64,000 bases of DNA from Trichomonas vaginalis G3 (taxonomy: Eukaryota > Parabasalia > Trichomonadida > Trichomonadidae): contig NC_067205.1 in NCBI RefSeq assembly GCF_026262505.1, positions 3,534,001 to 3,598,000 of the forward strand, given 5' to 3'. Made by a program: the position numbers and the translations under genes. Shown one piece after another: positions 7,857-17,388 of the stretch (position 1 is the first letter of the stretch; each line of letters opens with the position of its first letter). Below the pieces are notes generated by a model. It searched no databases. It saw only the letters and a list, made by a program, of their open reading frames with translations, and was not told the origin of the DNA.

Positions 7857-10800
7857 ATGTATCGGAAGTTGTCTAAGTTAGAACACTCGGAAATAAAACA
7901 ACTTCTTACAGAAGCTAATATAGAAGTAGCAAAGCATTACGCAACAAACAAAAAAGCACTCGCTGACTTCATTAAAGACTATAATGGTGCAATAAGTTAT
8001 GATAGAATTCATGAGTTCATAAAGCCGCAACGCGGCGAGGACGAAGTCCATGCAATAGCATTTCCTTTAAATGACGTTGCTATTGACTTATATCATAGAC
8101 GTTCAATACCTCATGAAGTAAGGCGTGAGATGTTTGACATAACAAATGCAAACGTTGGTGAAACAAGAAGAAGAGACGACACACTGAAACAACAGAGAAG
8201 AGAGATGTTTAAAAGTGCTATAGAACAAGTTCGCAAAGCTAACGATGTCATTCGTTCCATTGACGACAAACCAAAAGAAGGTGAGAGATGGTTAAAGAAA
8301 GATGAAGAGAATAGGAAGAGAAATGTGAAGTCAGGCAATAGACTCATTGACTTTAACATCGAAGCTTTAGATGAACCAAACAGAGACTACTTACACAAAC
8401 ATTTCGGTAAGGTTTTCATGAGACTCTTAGAGAAAATTAAAATAAACTCCAACAAAGATGGATGGTATGTTATAAACTTGGTGGAAAGTATGAATGTTCT
8501 ACGTTAAACCTCAATAATATTGGAACATTACTACATCAGCTCTTGAAGGAGAACTTTATATCAGAGATAGAAGCAAATGCTGCAGGTATTGTTGAAATGC
8601 ACTATGACTTCTTCTTGACAAACATAAAGAATCTTACTGAAATAAAGATGTATGATTTAACAGAATATGAAGGCTTAACGATGTCAGATGTAAAGAAAGG
8701 CAAACCAAAAAAGAGACCATATAGAGATGAAAGCACACTGACAAATGACCAGAAAGCCATTTTGGAAGCTCTTAAGCAAACAGGAAACCCAGCACTTATA
8801 GAAAGCTTTTGGAAAGATAATGGTGAAAAGAAGTTTTATAAGAAGAGAAGCGGTCAGTTCTGGAAGTATCTTTGCACATTACCTATAAATCTTGAACGCT
8901 ACCAAATCTTCAATGAACTGAACAAAAGAACTGCAACACTTATGACAGAAGACAATTGTTTCGTTTATGCTTGCATTCAGGCTGGAGTAAATGAAGAAAC
9001 TATTGACCACATGAGAGAAGTCATTCGTGTTAGAGACTTTCCTCAAAGTAAAGTACAAGAAATTTCTGACGCAACAGGTATAGCATTTAATGTTACCATT
9101 GGTTATTTCAATGACTCAAGACATAATGAAATAAAGAGATACATACCAAAAGAATGTGAAACTGTTAGAACTATTGACTTACTTCTTGTTGAAGACCACT
9201 ACATGCTAAATGAAAGATTACCAATGACAACATATTTCATTCGAAACTATATAGAAATTCTCAAAGCTTGTGGTGGAATGAACATTGAGAAACAGATGAA
9301 GATTTATACAAAGAGAGAAGATAAATATGTAGTTCGTTATGATAGAACAACACCGTTATGGGATGTTATGAAAACATTGTGGGAGTGCAAATATTTCGAA
9401 CCTATTTCTTATGGAGAACTTTTCACATATACTACTGACTTATATAAACAGAACCTTGCACCATTTAAAGATTTGACATATGCTCCAAAGTATTGTGTAC
9501 AACTGAAGAAGAAAGCAGAGTCAAAAGAAGTAAATAAAGCTAAATGTAAATTCATTCCTGAGCACGTTTTCTTTGCTGACTTTGAGTGTAGTACGATGGC
9601 TTTCATAAAGCTTTTAACATATGTTATGACAGTGAAGATGGTTCAGTGAGTGAAAGCATATTGGGGTCAAACTGTGCAACAGAATTTTTGGAACGACTCC
9701 CTGACAAGAGTTTAATATATTTTCACAACCTCAGTTATGACATAAACTTCATCTTAAGACACATGACAGAAGTGAAAGGAACTCCCATCATTAAAGGTTC
9801 ACGAACAATGCAAATAACTGGTTTATATAAAGGACGGGCAATTATTATAAAAGACTCTTACAGTGTTATAAATAAGAAGCTTAAACTATTTCCTGCTATG
9901 TTTAACTTACAAACAGGACCGAAAGAAGTATTTCCATATAACTACTACAGCAGTGTTTTGTTAGCAAATGACAACAGAACTGGTGTCATTTCTGAAGCAT
10001 GTAAGTTTATCCGGGATGCAGATACATTTATGAAAAACATAGATTCCATCAAAGGTTGCAGAATAGATGAGAACCACTTCGACTTAGAAAAATATAGCAC
10101 GTTTTACTGCAAACAAGATGTAAGAATTTTAAGAGAAGGTTTTGTAAAGTTCCGCAATGACTTATTGAAAGAGTTTGATTTAAACGTTTATGACTACGTT
10201 AGTATTTGTTCAATTGCTAACAAATTGTTTGAGAACAGAGTATACTTCCCGAATGGAAATCTTTATGACCTCTCAAATAAACCAAGAGAATTTATTTCGA
10301 GATGCATTCAAGGTGGAAGATGTATGTTGTCAGATAACATGAAACAAAAGAGCAAAAAGAAACTCATTGCTGACTTCGACACTGTTTCATTATATCCTTC
10401 AGCTATAGCAAGACTTTATACTTTAGAAGGTATTCCAAAAGTATTGAAGGAAGAAATGTTAAACACAGAGTATCTCATGAGACATTTATTCGATGATGAC
10501 CAAAAGGAACCCATTGGTGAAAAGTTTATGTCTGGCTTCTTTGTTCTCATTAAGATAACAGAGATTGGTATACCCAGACACTTTCATTTAATAGTTTGCG
10601 ACCCTGAACTAAATCCAGAACTTAACGTTCCAAGAAGTTCAAACACTTGCTGTCTCATGTATGTTGACCATATAACATTACAAGACCTCATAAAATATCA
10701 AGGTGTCAAATGTGAAGTGTTGCAAGGATACTATTACGATGGAAACAGAGATATGAGAATAAGAGATGAAGTAAAGAAGTTGTTTGAGTTAAGGTTAAAG

Positions 10801-11634
10801 TATAAGAAAGAAGAAAACCCCTTACAAGAAATTATAAAACTCATTCTGAACAGCATTTATGGCAAAACTATTCTATCTCCTATTGAGTCAAAAATAACCA
10901 TAGTAGATGACAAAGATGCTATAAGATATGCTATAAGAAATTACAACCATATAGTGAAGTTCGAAGGTTTGGATGGTTCAGATAAAACTATTTTCAAGCT
11001 AACGAAAAGCATTTGCAGACACTTTAACTTCTGTCCACTTGGTGTTAATATTCTGTCTATGTCAAAACGTATTATGAATGAAGTATTCTGTACTGCAGAG
11101 GACATGGGTCTTCAAATATTTTACCAGGATACCGACAGTATGCACTTATATAATGAAGACATCCCAAAGCTTGCAGCAGAGTTTAAGAAGAGATACGGTA
11201 GAGAACTTATAGGAAAGAACCTTGGTCAATTTCATAGCGACTTTGCAGAAATAACACCTGGAAAACAAAGTTTAGCTTATAAAAGTATTTTCTGTGGAAA
11301 GAAGACCTACATAGACTTACTCACGAATGATTTAAATGAAGTTGCATTTCACTGCAGAATGAAAGGCGTGAAGCAAGATGTTATTGCTTTAACCGCTAAT
11401 GAAATGTTTCCTGAAGCTATACAATGCTATTACAATGAAGATAAGAACATTCACATACCTGTTGGAACATATGACAAAGACTCTGAGTTCAGTTTAATGA
11501 AACTTTACAAAGCACTTTATGATGGTCAAGAGATTGCATTCGACTTATGTAAGTCATGTCAACCTTGCTTTGCTGAAAAGTTCAACTTTTCAATAACGAC
11601 TAAAACAAGCTTTATTCGTAAGTTGAAGTTCTGA
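7857..11634 (+). pseudogene. Maverick protein-primed family B DNA polymerase (broken)
   Basis: Replicative polymerase of the element, expected to copy it by protein priming. A helical N-terminal region of unknown role comes first. Near 8950 a 'DNCFVYACIQAG' segment and a later 'DHYML' resemble the OTU/cysteine-protease-like N-termini of some Maverick polymerases. Then come exonuclease motifs ('FADFECS' about 9570, 'YFHNLSYDINF' about 9720, 'YCKQDVR' about 10110), polymerase motif A 'DFDTVSLYPS' (about 10375), motif B 'NSIYG' (about 10850) and motif C 'DTDS' (about 11130). It is read in several overlapping stretches with about two breaks. A GC-rich double hairpin lies inside the coding region at 8024-8049. 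Confidence 0.88.
8024..8049. repeat. GC-rich double hairpin inside the polymerase coding region
   Basis: gccgc-aac-gcggc then ggac-gaa-gtcc, read through in frame as 'KPQRGEDEVHA'. The Mav2 equivalent is 44131-44156. Confidence 0.72.
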
Positions 11635-11680
11635 GGTCATTTATTTTTGTCAGCAATGAGGTCATTTGTGATAAAAATAA

Positions 11681-11707
11681 GCCGCTAGCGGCATGGGCGA
11701 AGCCTAT
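11681..11707. repeat. GC-rich double hairpin between convergent genes
   Basis: gccgctagcggc followed by 'atgggcgaagcctat', between the 3' ends of the polymerase and the 285-residue gene. Mav2 has the equivalent at 40489-40513. Confidence 0.72.
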
Positions 11708-11715
11708 GTGGTCAT

Positions 11716-12573
11716 TTACAATACAGCTATTGTAGAGTTTAACAATTGTGCTTCAATGTATAAACAATCTTTCCCATCTGGAGGTAAGAACACTGGGCAC
11801 TTATGGTCATGAGTGGAGAACATGTCTATCCAAAACTCACGATTGAAGCCAGTTAATTTATAGTATTTAGGGTTAGGAAGTGGTGAAGTTCTTGTATGAC
11901 CAATGAACTCATTTTCAACTCCCTTACTTAAGTTTGAATATAATATAGCTTGCTTTCTATCCCAAATGCCAGGTGTTACAATCTTTGAAAATTCATTTTT
12001 CCTCGGAAGTATTGCATCATAATTGAAAACATTCTTGAAGTCTTCATTGGGTTCAGAGATTTGAAACCTTATACGTAATGGATTTTCTTTCTTTTTAGCG
12101 ACTTCATTGAATGGTGAATATATAACAAACTGACAGTCATGAGTTCCATCTTCATTTTCATTAAATTCATAATGAAAGTCTATAAGTTGTGGCTGACTAC
12201 CTTCTTCTTTCAGTTGTGCAAGAAACTCACGTAAAGGCTGTAAAGTTTGTACTTCAATATTGAACTTTTTCTCGAACATCTCATTAAATGAAATCATACA
12301 TTGCAACAATGTTGTATCGTCTTTAAAGTATTTGTATATGTGAATGTTTTGGGCGCTTAAAGACTGTTCGTCATTTTCTATCTCGACTTGAAGTATAAAG
12401 TCAACCTTTCTGAAAGCACGTGTTATATACATAGATGTTATGCCAATGTACTTCTCTTCATTTATGTTCACAATCCAGTCTGTTGGAAACTTAAACGTTA
12501 CTCTGTTCCCCTTTATTTTGACGTCAGGGTTTTCACTACTGAACGCAACAGATAAAGGTATTTGTCTATACAT
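11716..12573 (-). CDS. Minor capsid (penton-like) candidate
   Basis: A 285-residue protein rich in beta-type segments ('VTFKFPTDWIVNINEEKYIG', then 'TSMYITRAF') and ending 'DGKDCLYIEAQLLNSTI'. Similar C-terminal wording ('DGKDGLIIEM') is found in the Mav2 protein at 56191-56766, and 'NCLYIES' in that at 52982-53746, so these may be related single jelly-roll proteins. It sits next to the major capsid gene cluster, transcribed toward the polymerase. Its leader 'tttatttttatccaaacta' matches that of the major capsid gene. The Mav2 copy is nearly identical in sequence. The penton assignment is an inference from position and composition. Confidence 0.5.
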   Translation of the reverse strand: MYRQIPLSVAFSSENPDVKIKGNRVTFKFPTDWIVNINEEKYIGITSMYITRAFRKVDFILQVEIENDEQSLSAQNIHIYKYFKDDTTLLQCMISFNEMFEKKFNIEVQTLQPLREFLAQLKEEGSQPQLIDFHYEFNENEDGTHDCQFVIYSPFNEVAKKKENPLRIRFQISEPNEDFKNVFNYDAILPRKNEFSKIVTPGIWDRKQAILYSNLSKGVENEFIGHTRTSPLPNPKYYKLTGFNREFWIDMFSTHDHKCPVFLPPDGKDCLYIEAQLLNSTIAVL

Positions 12574-12597
12574 TTAGTTTGGATAAAAATAAACCAT

Positions 12598-12852
12598 TTA
12601 CTCTTTCTTTGCTTCAGCTTCCTTTGCTTTTGCTTCTTCTCTAGCTTTTTTCGCCAGCAAACGTGGGTTCTTCTGTCTTCCAGCAGCTAATGCAGCTAGT
12701 TGTTTTTCACTAAGTTTTCTCTTTGGTCTCTCTGGCTTTTGTTCTTGTTTTTGTTCCTTCAGTTCGGATAAAATTTGCTCACGAATTTCTTTCTTCAATG
12801 CTTCAACATCTATGACCCCTTGGGTCTTGTCCGTAGGGCTTGTCTGAGTCAT
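12598..12852 (-). CDS. Small charged Maverick protein
   Basis: About 84 residues, composed mainly of Lys, Glu, Ala and Arg with 'KEQKQEQKPERPKRKLSEKQ' in the middle and an alternating KAKEAEAKKE tail, so probably a single helix or coiled coil. I use the ATG at 12852 because a TTTTTATCTGCAGTCAA leader precedes it and the matching ATG in Mav2, although an in-frame ATG exists slightly upstream. It is divergent from the gene at 12898. No family recognised. A small nucleic-acid or scaffold-binding protein is possible. Confidence 0.6.
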   Translation of the reverse strand: MTQTSPTDKTQGVIDVEALKKEIREQILSELKEQKQEQKPERPKRKLSEKQLAALAAGRQKNPRLLAKKAREEAKAKEAEAKKE

Positions 12853-12897
12853 TTGACTGCAGATAAAAAACAAAATTAAAACTTTAACCGATGTAAA

Positions 12898-13330
12898 ATG
12901 AGCTTGTCAAAATCAGAGCGAGAGTCTATTATATTAAATGACGCAAGAGGAATACAACATCCTTTCTATTATGTAAGTCAGAGTAAAGATGGTAAAATAT
13001 ACGTAAGAAAAAGAAAGGTTCCATTAGCGAATACAGAGAGCGACAACATTAAGGTGCATGGCAAGGGTGAAGTCCACGAAGCCCATATAAAACCTTCTGT
13101 TCAAACTGAAAAGTCAATAGAACAGAAGAAAAGAAGCCAGATGTACTTTCAATAACGAACCAAGAGCTTATTGCAAAGTTCGTGAATTTCATTGAAAAAC
13201 AAACCGAGTCAAAGAACCTGACCCGCCAGTGAAAGAAGTTGAGACAAAAGAGAATGTACAGTTCATTGAAAATGTCAAGAAACAACTTCCACCACGAATG
13301 CCAAGAAGAAGAGTGAGAATAATGAAGTAA
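12898..13330 (+). pseudogene. Basic Maverick protein upstream of the capsid gene (broken)
   Basis: The intact version in Mav2 (38857-39291) has 144 residues. It begins 'MSLSKSERESIILNDARGIQ', contains 'YVRKRKVPLA' and ends in the strongly basic 'PPRMPRRRVRIMK'. The Mav1 copy is broken, with one or two breaks. No family is recognised. The basic tail suggests DNA or capsid-interior binding. The segment 'VHGKGEVHEAH' is encoded by a GC-rich hairpin-like stretch near 13058-13083. It is the first gene of the capsid cluster, 27 bases ahead of the major capsid start. Confidence 0.6.
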
Positions 13331-13357
13331 ATAGATATTTTTATCCGAAGTAAATAC

Positions 13358-14884
13358 ATGCAGAACGAACAGTTAAACGAATTTACTCCAGCAGAGCATA
13401 TTCATCAGATTCGCTCATATTTCGATATCATAGACAATGCAGTTCAAATTGGTGACACTAATAGAAAATATTCTGACGCAAAGATTCCATCACAACCTGG
13501 AACTGCTAAAGATAACACATGGGTAACATTCAATCTCTCACCTCCTGGTGAAAATATGTTGGACCTTTACAATACATTCATTACGTATAAAATGGAAGGT
13601 CAATTTATTGTAGATAAAGAAATTGGTTCAGGTTCCAATAAAACAAACCCACCAGGATTTTGGATTGGTTTCGATGACGCTTTCTATGCAGTTGCTGGAT
13701 ATCAAATCCTTGCAAATGGTCGTATCGTATATTCTCAAGACAACGCAAGAGAAGAAGCATATATAACTTCAAACTCACAAACTACCGAACAAATAAAGAA
13801 AGTAGATGTTTTCTCAAAGACTCGACATGAAGATGTATGGAGTCATTCGGGAACATGCAGAACAGGACAAATTGTTAGTGGTCCAATTACAGCAGGAAAA
13901 TCATTTGATTTTAAGCTTCGTTTAAGAATTCCTGTTAGAAGATTCCTTCCATTAGAAGCTATTCGATTTATTCCAGCTTTTGCAGGAAACATTCAGCTTA
14001 AAGTAAAGTTCAGTAGCGACGCCTTACAATGCACATCTATATCTGTAAATGATATCATTGCTTTCAATCCAACTCTTAAAGTTGCATTTGCTTCAGATTC
14101 AAATCCACCGACAAATAAATTTGTTCCATGGAATGAACCATTCACTATGATAACGAAGGCAGTAGAAGCTAGTGGAACAGTTACTATTACAACTGTAACC
14201 CAGCAACTATTTCGAACAAAGATGGATTTTAATGAATGTTTCATTCATCCAAAGTCATTCTCTTTAGACCCTAACATTTATACAGAACTTGTAGAACATT
14301 ATACAAACGAGGCTTTATGTTTTCCTGTTAAAGTTATGGATTGGATTCCTATGGACGGTTCATTCTCAAAGAATACAGATAGTTCAAGTGCAACATTTAC
14401 AGCAGCTTATACGCCTATTAATGTTAAAAGTATTTGGGCACTATTTAGAAAGAAAGACAACTATTATGTTAATTTTGAGAACCCTAAGTTTAAATATCTT
14501 CAGCTTTCCATGGGAGCTTATGGAAATATGCCTGCAGAACCTGAAAAATCATATGGACCTGTATTTTATGAAATGGTTGCGAACGCTTGCAATACAAACA
14601 ATGATATGATAGGATTTAATGAAGATGTTATGAGGTCATTGGTGGATGATGGTAGTGTGGAACATAAATGGGATAGCTATGACAACACACATTTCTTATG
14701 TGGTTTTCCAACAGAAGTGGACTTTTGCTTCCAGCAAGGTCAAACATCTACTGCTCCAATAACATACAAATTGTCTGTTAAAGGACCTATTGAACTAGCA
14801 ACTGAAAATGTACCAAAGCCACTTATTGGATTTATGAGGGATTGTTGCTTTGCAATACAAGTAAGAAGTCAGGCATACCAATAA
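13358..14884 (+). CDS. Major capsid protein candidate (double jelly-roll)
   Basis: The 508-residue frame has the size usual for Polinton major capsid proteins and is rich in beta segments. N-terminal 'NTWVTFNLSPPGENMLDLYN' (about residues 48-67) and the later 'FLPLEAIRFIPAFAGNIQLK' resemble the first jelly roll of hexon-like proteins. Its leader is 'gatatttttatccgaagtaa' just before the ATG. A 250-residue stretch beginning at 'MITKAVEASG' is identical to Mav2, so this gene is under constraint or was copied recently. It would build the icosahedral shell with the penton-like proteins and the packaging ATPase. Identification is from size, position and fold-like features, not from a search. Confidence 0.7.
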   Translation: MQNEQLNEFTPAEHIHQIRSYFDIIDNAVQIGDTNRKYSDAKIPSQPGTAKDNTWVTFNLSPPGENMLDLYNTFITYKMEGQFIVDKEIGSGSNKTNPPGFWIGFDDAFYAVAGYQILANGRIVYSQDNAREEAYITSNSQTTEQIKKVDVFSKTRHEDVWSHSGTCRTGQIVSGPITAGKSFDFKLRLRIPVRRFLPLEAIRFIPAFAGNIQLKVKFSSDALQCTSISVNDIIAFNPTLKVAFASDSNPPTNKFVPWNEPFTMITKAVEASGTVTITTVTQQLFRTKMDFNECFIHPKSFSLDPNIYTELVEHYTNEALCFPVKVMDWIPMDGSFSKNTDSSSATFTAAYTPINVKSIWALFRKKDNYYVNFENPKFKYLQLSMGAYGNMPAEPEKSYGPVFYEMVANACNTNNDMIGFNEDVMRSLVDDGSVEHKWDSYDNTHFLCGFPTEVDFCFQQGQTSTAPITYKLSVKGPIELATENVPKPLIGFMRDCCFAIQVRSQAYQ

Positions 14885-14959
14885 TAAGATTGACGACTAT
14901 AACTTAGCACGGACGACAGTGAGGAATAAAGGATGAACGTTTATTTTTAAAGCTTATAA

Positions 14960-15415
14960 ATGAGTTCTTCATCAAGCTCTCGTGAACCTTCACCATCTAT
15001 GAAACAAACTTTACCAAACGATTATGGAGCACCTATTGAATATTTCTTACGAGCTGCACAATGGCAAAGAGCAGTCTCACCAAGGTTAGGTGTTCCACCA
15101 GCTCCTGTCAAAAATAGCATTTGGTCAAGTCCTTATATAAATATGGTCTCCCACTAGGTTTGCTAGCTACAGCAGGAGCAGTAATGATGTTGAAAAGAAA
15201 TAAAGCAAATGTTATAAATAATACTGAAGTAGCTGAATTAAACAAACTCCGACACCATCGCCAAAACCAACGCCTTCACAAACAACACCTTCAATGACTC
15301 CTGAACCTATGAAAGTACAAACTCCTGTTCAAAAGTCAACTCCAAAACCGACTCCAACATTTAAACCAGAACCTACTCCTCAAATAAATCGTAAAACTCC
15401 TGCGTTTCCTTACTG
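14960..15415 (+). pseudogene. Membrane-anchored proline-rich Maverick protein (broken)
   Basis: The intact Mav2 version (36763-37221) has 152 residues. It has a Ser-rich N-terminus, a hydrophobic segment 'YGLPIGLLATAGAVMML' at about residues 85-101, and a long Pro/Thr/Lys tail of 'PTPSPKPTP' type. The Mav1 copy is broken, about two breaks. It follows the capsid gene after a TTTATTTTT leader. A single-pass membrane or virion-surface role is an inference. No family is recognised. Confidence 0.6.
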
Positions 15416-15459
15416 AAAAAATAACGTTATTTTTATTTATTAAATTTTATTTGATTGAA

Positions 15460-15696
15460 ATGACGACTAAAGTCACTGAAGCAATGAAACAAAAATTTTT
15501 GGTAGAATACATTAAATCAGGAGCGGTTCCAGAAGGTTTTTACGTTCATACTATGAAGGATGGTAGAGTTCAGTTTAGAAAGATAAAGCAACCATTAGAT
15601 AAAGAAGGAATTTTGAGAAAGATTAAACTTCATGAGGACAACATTGCTGAACTTAAGAAGAAGTTAGAAGAGTTGGAGAAAGGAAGAGAGTTATAA
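15460..15696 (+). CDS. Small Maverick protein with C-terminal coiled coil
   Basis: About 78 residues. The first half is 'MTTKVTEAMKQKFLVEYIKS' followed by a short beta-like segment 'FYVHTMKDGRVQFRKI'. The second half is a Leu/Glu/Lys heptad-like helix ('DNIAELKKKLEELEK'). I take the ATG at 15460, since the frame could extend three codons upstream only from a TTG. The 'YVHTMKDGRVQFRK' wording resembles 'YVSQSKDGKIYVRKRK' of the gene at 12898, so the two may be distant relatives. Its 3' end touches the inner edge of the TIR. Function unknown. Confidence 0.6.
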   Translation: MTTKVTEAMKQKFLVEYIKSGAVPEGFYVHTMKDGRVQFRKIKQPLDKEGILRKIKLHEDNIAELKKKLEELEKGREL

Positions 15697-15712
15697 AGTA
15701 ATGAATTCAACA

Positions 15713-15741
15713 GACCCAAAGGGTCAGAGCCGCTTTGCGGC
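15713..15741. repeat. GC-rich double hairpin in the Mav1 TIR
   Basis: gaccc-aaa-gggtc (15713-15725) and gccgc-ttt-gcggc (15729-15741). Mav2 lacks both at this place although the flanks match. Confidence 0.75.
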
Positions 15742-15742
15742 T

Positions 15743-15804
15743 AGGGTGAAAAAAGAGGTGAAAAAAGAGGTGAGATTTCACCACTTCACCTAAATTTATT
15801 TTTG
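15743..15804. repeat. Palindromic module, GGTGA type (Mav1 e)
   Basis: Three GGTGA units, centre GAGATTTC, two TCACC-type units and tail 'taaatttatttttgcgctat'. The tail and everything beyond are shared with Mav2 at 57527-57588, where the arms are GGGTAGA instead. Confidence 0.85.
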
Positions 15805-15893
15805 CGCTATGTTTTCATACGTGTGAGGGTGGTGATATCATTAATTTTTAAGTTTATTTTATTATTTTACTGAAAATTTTTATTTGGATGTAA

Positions 15894-16214
15894 ATGACGA
15901 AAACTATTGAGATAACAAACTACAACGGTCATGAGTTCAAGAATTTGTTCTTCGTTCCTCGTGAAAATACATTCTATCAGATACGAGGGAGAAAGGGTAA
16001 AGTTAGTTTGAGCGTTTATGAAGGAATGAAGAATGGAAAGTTTATACAAGCATACGATACAAACGGTAAACGTGTTTCATTAGCTTTGTCAAAACTTACT
16101 AACATTCATTTTGACAGTGATTTTGACCTATATGAAGAAGAAAGTGAGTCAGAAGATTATGAGCTGTTATGTGAAGCACAGCAATGGGAGGAGTTGCAAT
16201 ACTTTTGTAAGTGA
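15894..16214 (+). CDS. TIR-encoded Maverick protein, 106 residues
   Basis: Lies wholly inside the terminal repeat, so a complete element has two copies. The sequence runs 'MTKTIEITNYNGHEFKNLFF', 'IRGRKGKVSLSVY', 'NGKFIQAYDTNGKRVSLALS', then a very acidic tail ('EEESESEDYE'). The middle has the look of the small beta domains associated with HNH nucleases (NUMOD-like), but I would not assign it. Both Mav2 copies are nearly the same, differing from this one at residues 43-46. It is read toward the element tip. Possibly an end-binding or regulatory protein, by position only. Confidence 0.68.
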   Translation: MTKTIEITNYNGHEFKNLFFVPRENTFYQIRGRKGKVSLSVYEGMKNGKFIQAYDTNGKRVSLALSKLTNIHFDSDFDLYEEESESEDYELLCEAQQWEELQYFCK

Positions 16215-16430
16215 GAACGTTTATTTTTACATTAGTGAAGTCGTTTGTGAAAACGTTTATTTTTTCATTAGTGAGGTGAAGTGGTTGGCGGCTTTATAAA
16301 TATTTAAGGTTAAGTTGGTGTTTGTGTTTGTGTTGTAAAATATACATTAACGGTTTCGTAAAGTGTCAAAACCGCTAAGTTGTGTACGGAGGCGCGCAGT
16401 GCCACAGTACACGACTTAGGTATACTAACT

Positions 16431-16525
16431 GTTGCCATGTGGTCTGCAAATGTGAGCCTACTGAACTTGGATTTGGTCTGAAAGCCCTGTACTGTTTTTT
16501 CGAGCTCGCTAACTTGTTCCGACAT
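16431..16525 (-). pseudogene. 5' end of a gene cut by the Mav1 insertion
   Basis: On the minus strand, 'MSEQVSELEKTVQGFQTKSK' followed by 'FSRLTFADHMAT' runs straight into the Mav1 tip at 16430. Upstream of the ATG lies 'ttcatttttcctaatg', a fair match to the Trichomonas initiator (TCA then T/Y-rich, close to ATG). The rest would lie beyond the left end of Mav1, outside the window. Family unknown and only about 32 codons remain, so this could be chance. Confidence 0.35.
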
Positions 16526-16623
16526 TAGGAAAAATGAAGTGGTCCAACCTATTGAAAAAGTGGATTTTAAAAAACCGCTGTCAAAAATTTTAATGTCAAA
16601 AGTCAAGAAAATAAAAAATGGTT

Positions 16624-16706
16624 AAATTATTAGAATTAATTATTTATTGCTTAAGAATATTAGCTTCTTCATCTGTTGGAGGTTGTTCATAAGTTTCTTC
16701 AAGCAG
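16624..16706 (+). repeat. Direct repeat flanking element A, left copy
   Basis: About 82 bp ('aattattagaattaattatt' through 'aagtttcttcaagca') repeated almost exactly at 18662-18742 on the other side of element A. Far too long for a target duplication. Confidence 0.8.
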
Positions 16707-16818
16707 AGTATATAAGAATTTCCGAAAAAGTGACACCCCAAAAGTGACACTTTCAATAGGGAGTAACACTTAAAAAGTGACAATTTAAAATTCACAATAA
16801 ATAAAAATAATAAATTTT

Positions 16819-17388
16819 TTAGTCTATTAAATTATTCTTTTCTTTGAAATCCTCCAAAAATTCTTCGAAATGTTCTAAAATATAATCTGGAGAATTATAA
16901 CAAAATTCATTAATTTCTAACATATACGTATCTAACAATTCATTTGGAATTTCAAACGATCTTAAATATGTAATTGAATTTTGTATCTTCTCATTTATTT
17001 GAGAAAGTTTTTCTTCAGCATTTTCCAATAAAAATCTTAATGGATTCAAATTGGCTTCTTGATTCTGAACAAAATTTAATACTTGGTATAAACGTGATTG
17101 AACTTCTCTTTTCAATTTTGTTTTATAATCTGTCAATCGAGGCTCGCGAATTCTAATTGAAGGAATAAAACCTGTTTGAAGTAAATCGTTTTTAATACGA
17201 TAAAAGTAATTGGGTGCAACTTCTTCTAAAAGATTTTTGACAAAAACATCAATTCTTTGATTTTTAACGCAGCCAAAATCGTGATATTTTATCTTTTTAA
17301 ATAAAGATTCAGAAACGTTATTCACAACGGTTAATTCATTTGGTCTGGCAGCGGCTATCCACATCATAGCCAACAATTCCTTATACAA
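16819..17388 (-). CDS. Unrecognised 189-residue protein of element A
   Basis: Mostly helical, no membrane segment. It carries 'FGCVKNQRIDVFVKNLLEEV' in the first third, a central 'TDYKTKLKREVQSRLYQVL' and a Glu/Phe-rich C-terminus ('LEHFEEFLEDFKEKNN'). The annotated start lies inside a truncated hairpin arm of the adjacent array. 'MWIAAARP', eight codons later, is an alternative. The gene may therefore be the 3' remnant of a longer protein whose 5' part was replaced by hairpin sequence. No DDE or other catalytic pattern is visible. Confidence 0.45.
   Translation of the reverse strand: MYKELLAMMWIAAARPNELTVVNNVSESLFKKIKYHDFGCVKNQRIDVFVKNLLEEVAPNYFYRIKNDLLQTGFIPSIRIREPRLTDYKTKLKREVQSRLYQVLNFVQNQEANLNPLRFLLENAEEKLSQINEKIQNSITYLRSFEIPNELLDTYMLEINEFCYNSPDYILEHFEEFLEDFKEKNNLID

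Larger units (their letters stand above)
1..16430. mobile_element. Maverick/Polinton copy 1 (Mav1), right-hand part
   Basis: Large virus-like DNA transposon of the Maverick/Polinton class. It carries a DDE integrase, a protein-primed family B DNA polymerase, a major capsid candidate, a collagen-like fibre and a terminal inverted repeat ending at 16430 in '..ggtatactaact', which matches the ends of Mav2. The left end lies outside the window. Gene order is that of Mav2 read in reverse. Several proteins are identical or nearly so to those of Mav2, so the copy is young. Several genes are broken, roughly half a dozen breaks in the part seen. The five bases after the end (gttgc) would be its target duplication, but the other side is not visible. 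Confidence 0.92.
15680..16430. repeat. Mav1 right terminal inverted repeat (by comparison with Mav2)
   Basis: Homologous to the 680-bp TIRs of Mav2 from 'aaggaagagag' inward to the outer end '..tatactaact' at 16430. It contains a palindromic module, the 106-residue gene, and near the tip 'ggaggcgcgcagtgcc'. The partner TIR is outside the window, so true TIR status rests on Mav2. Confidence 0.8.
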
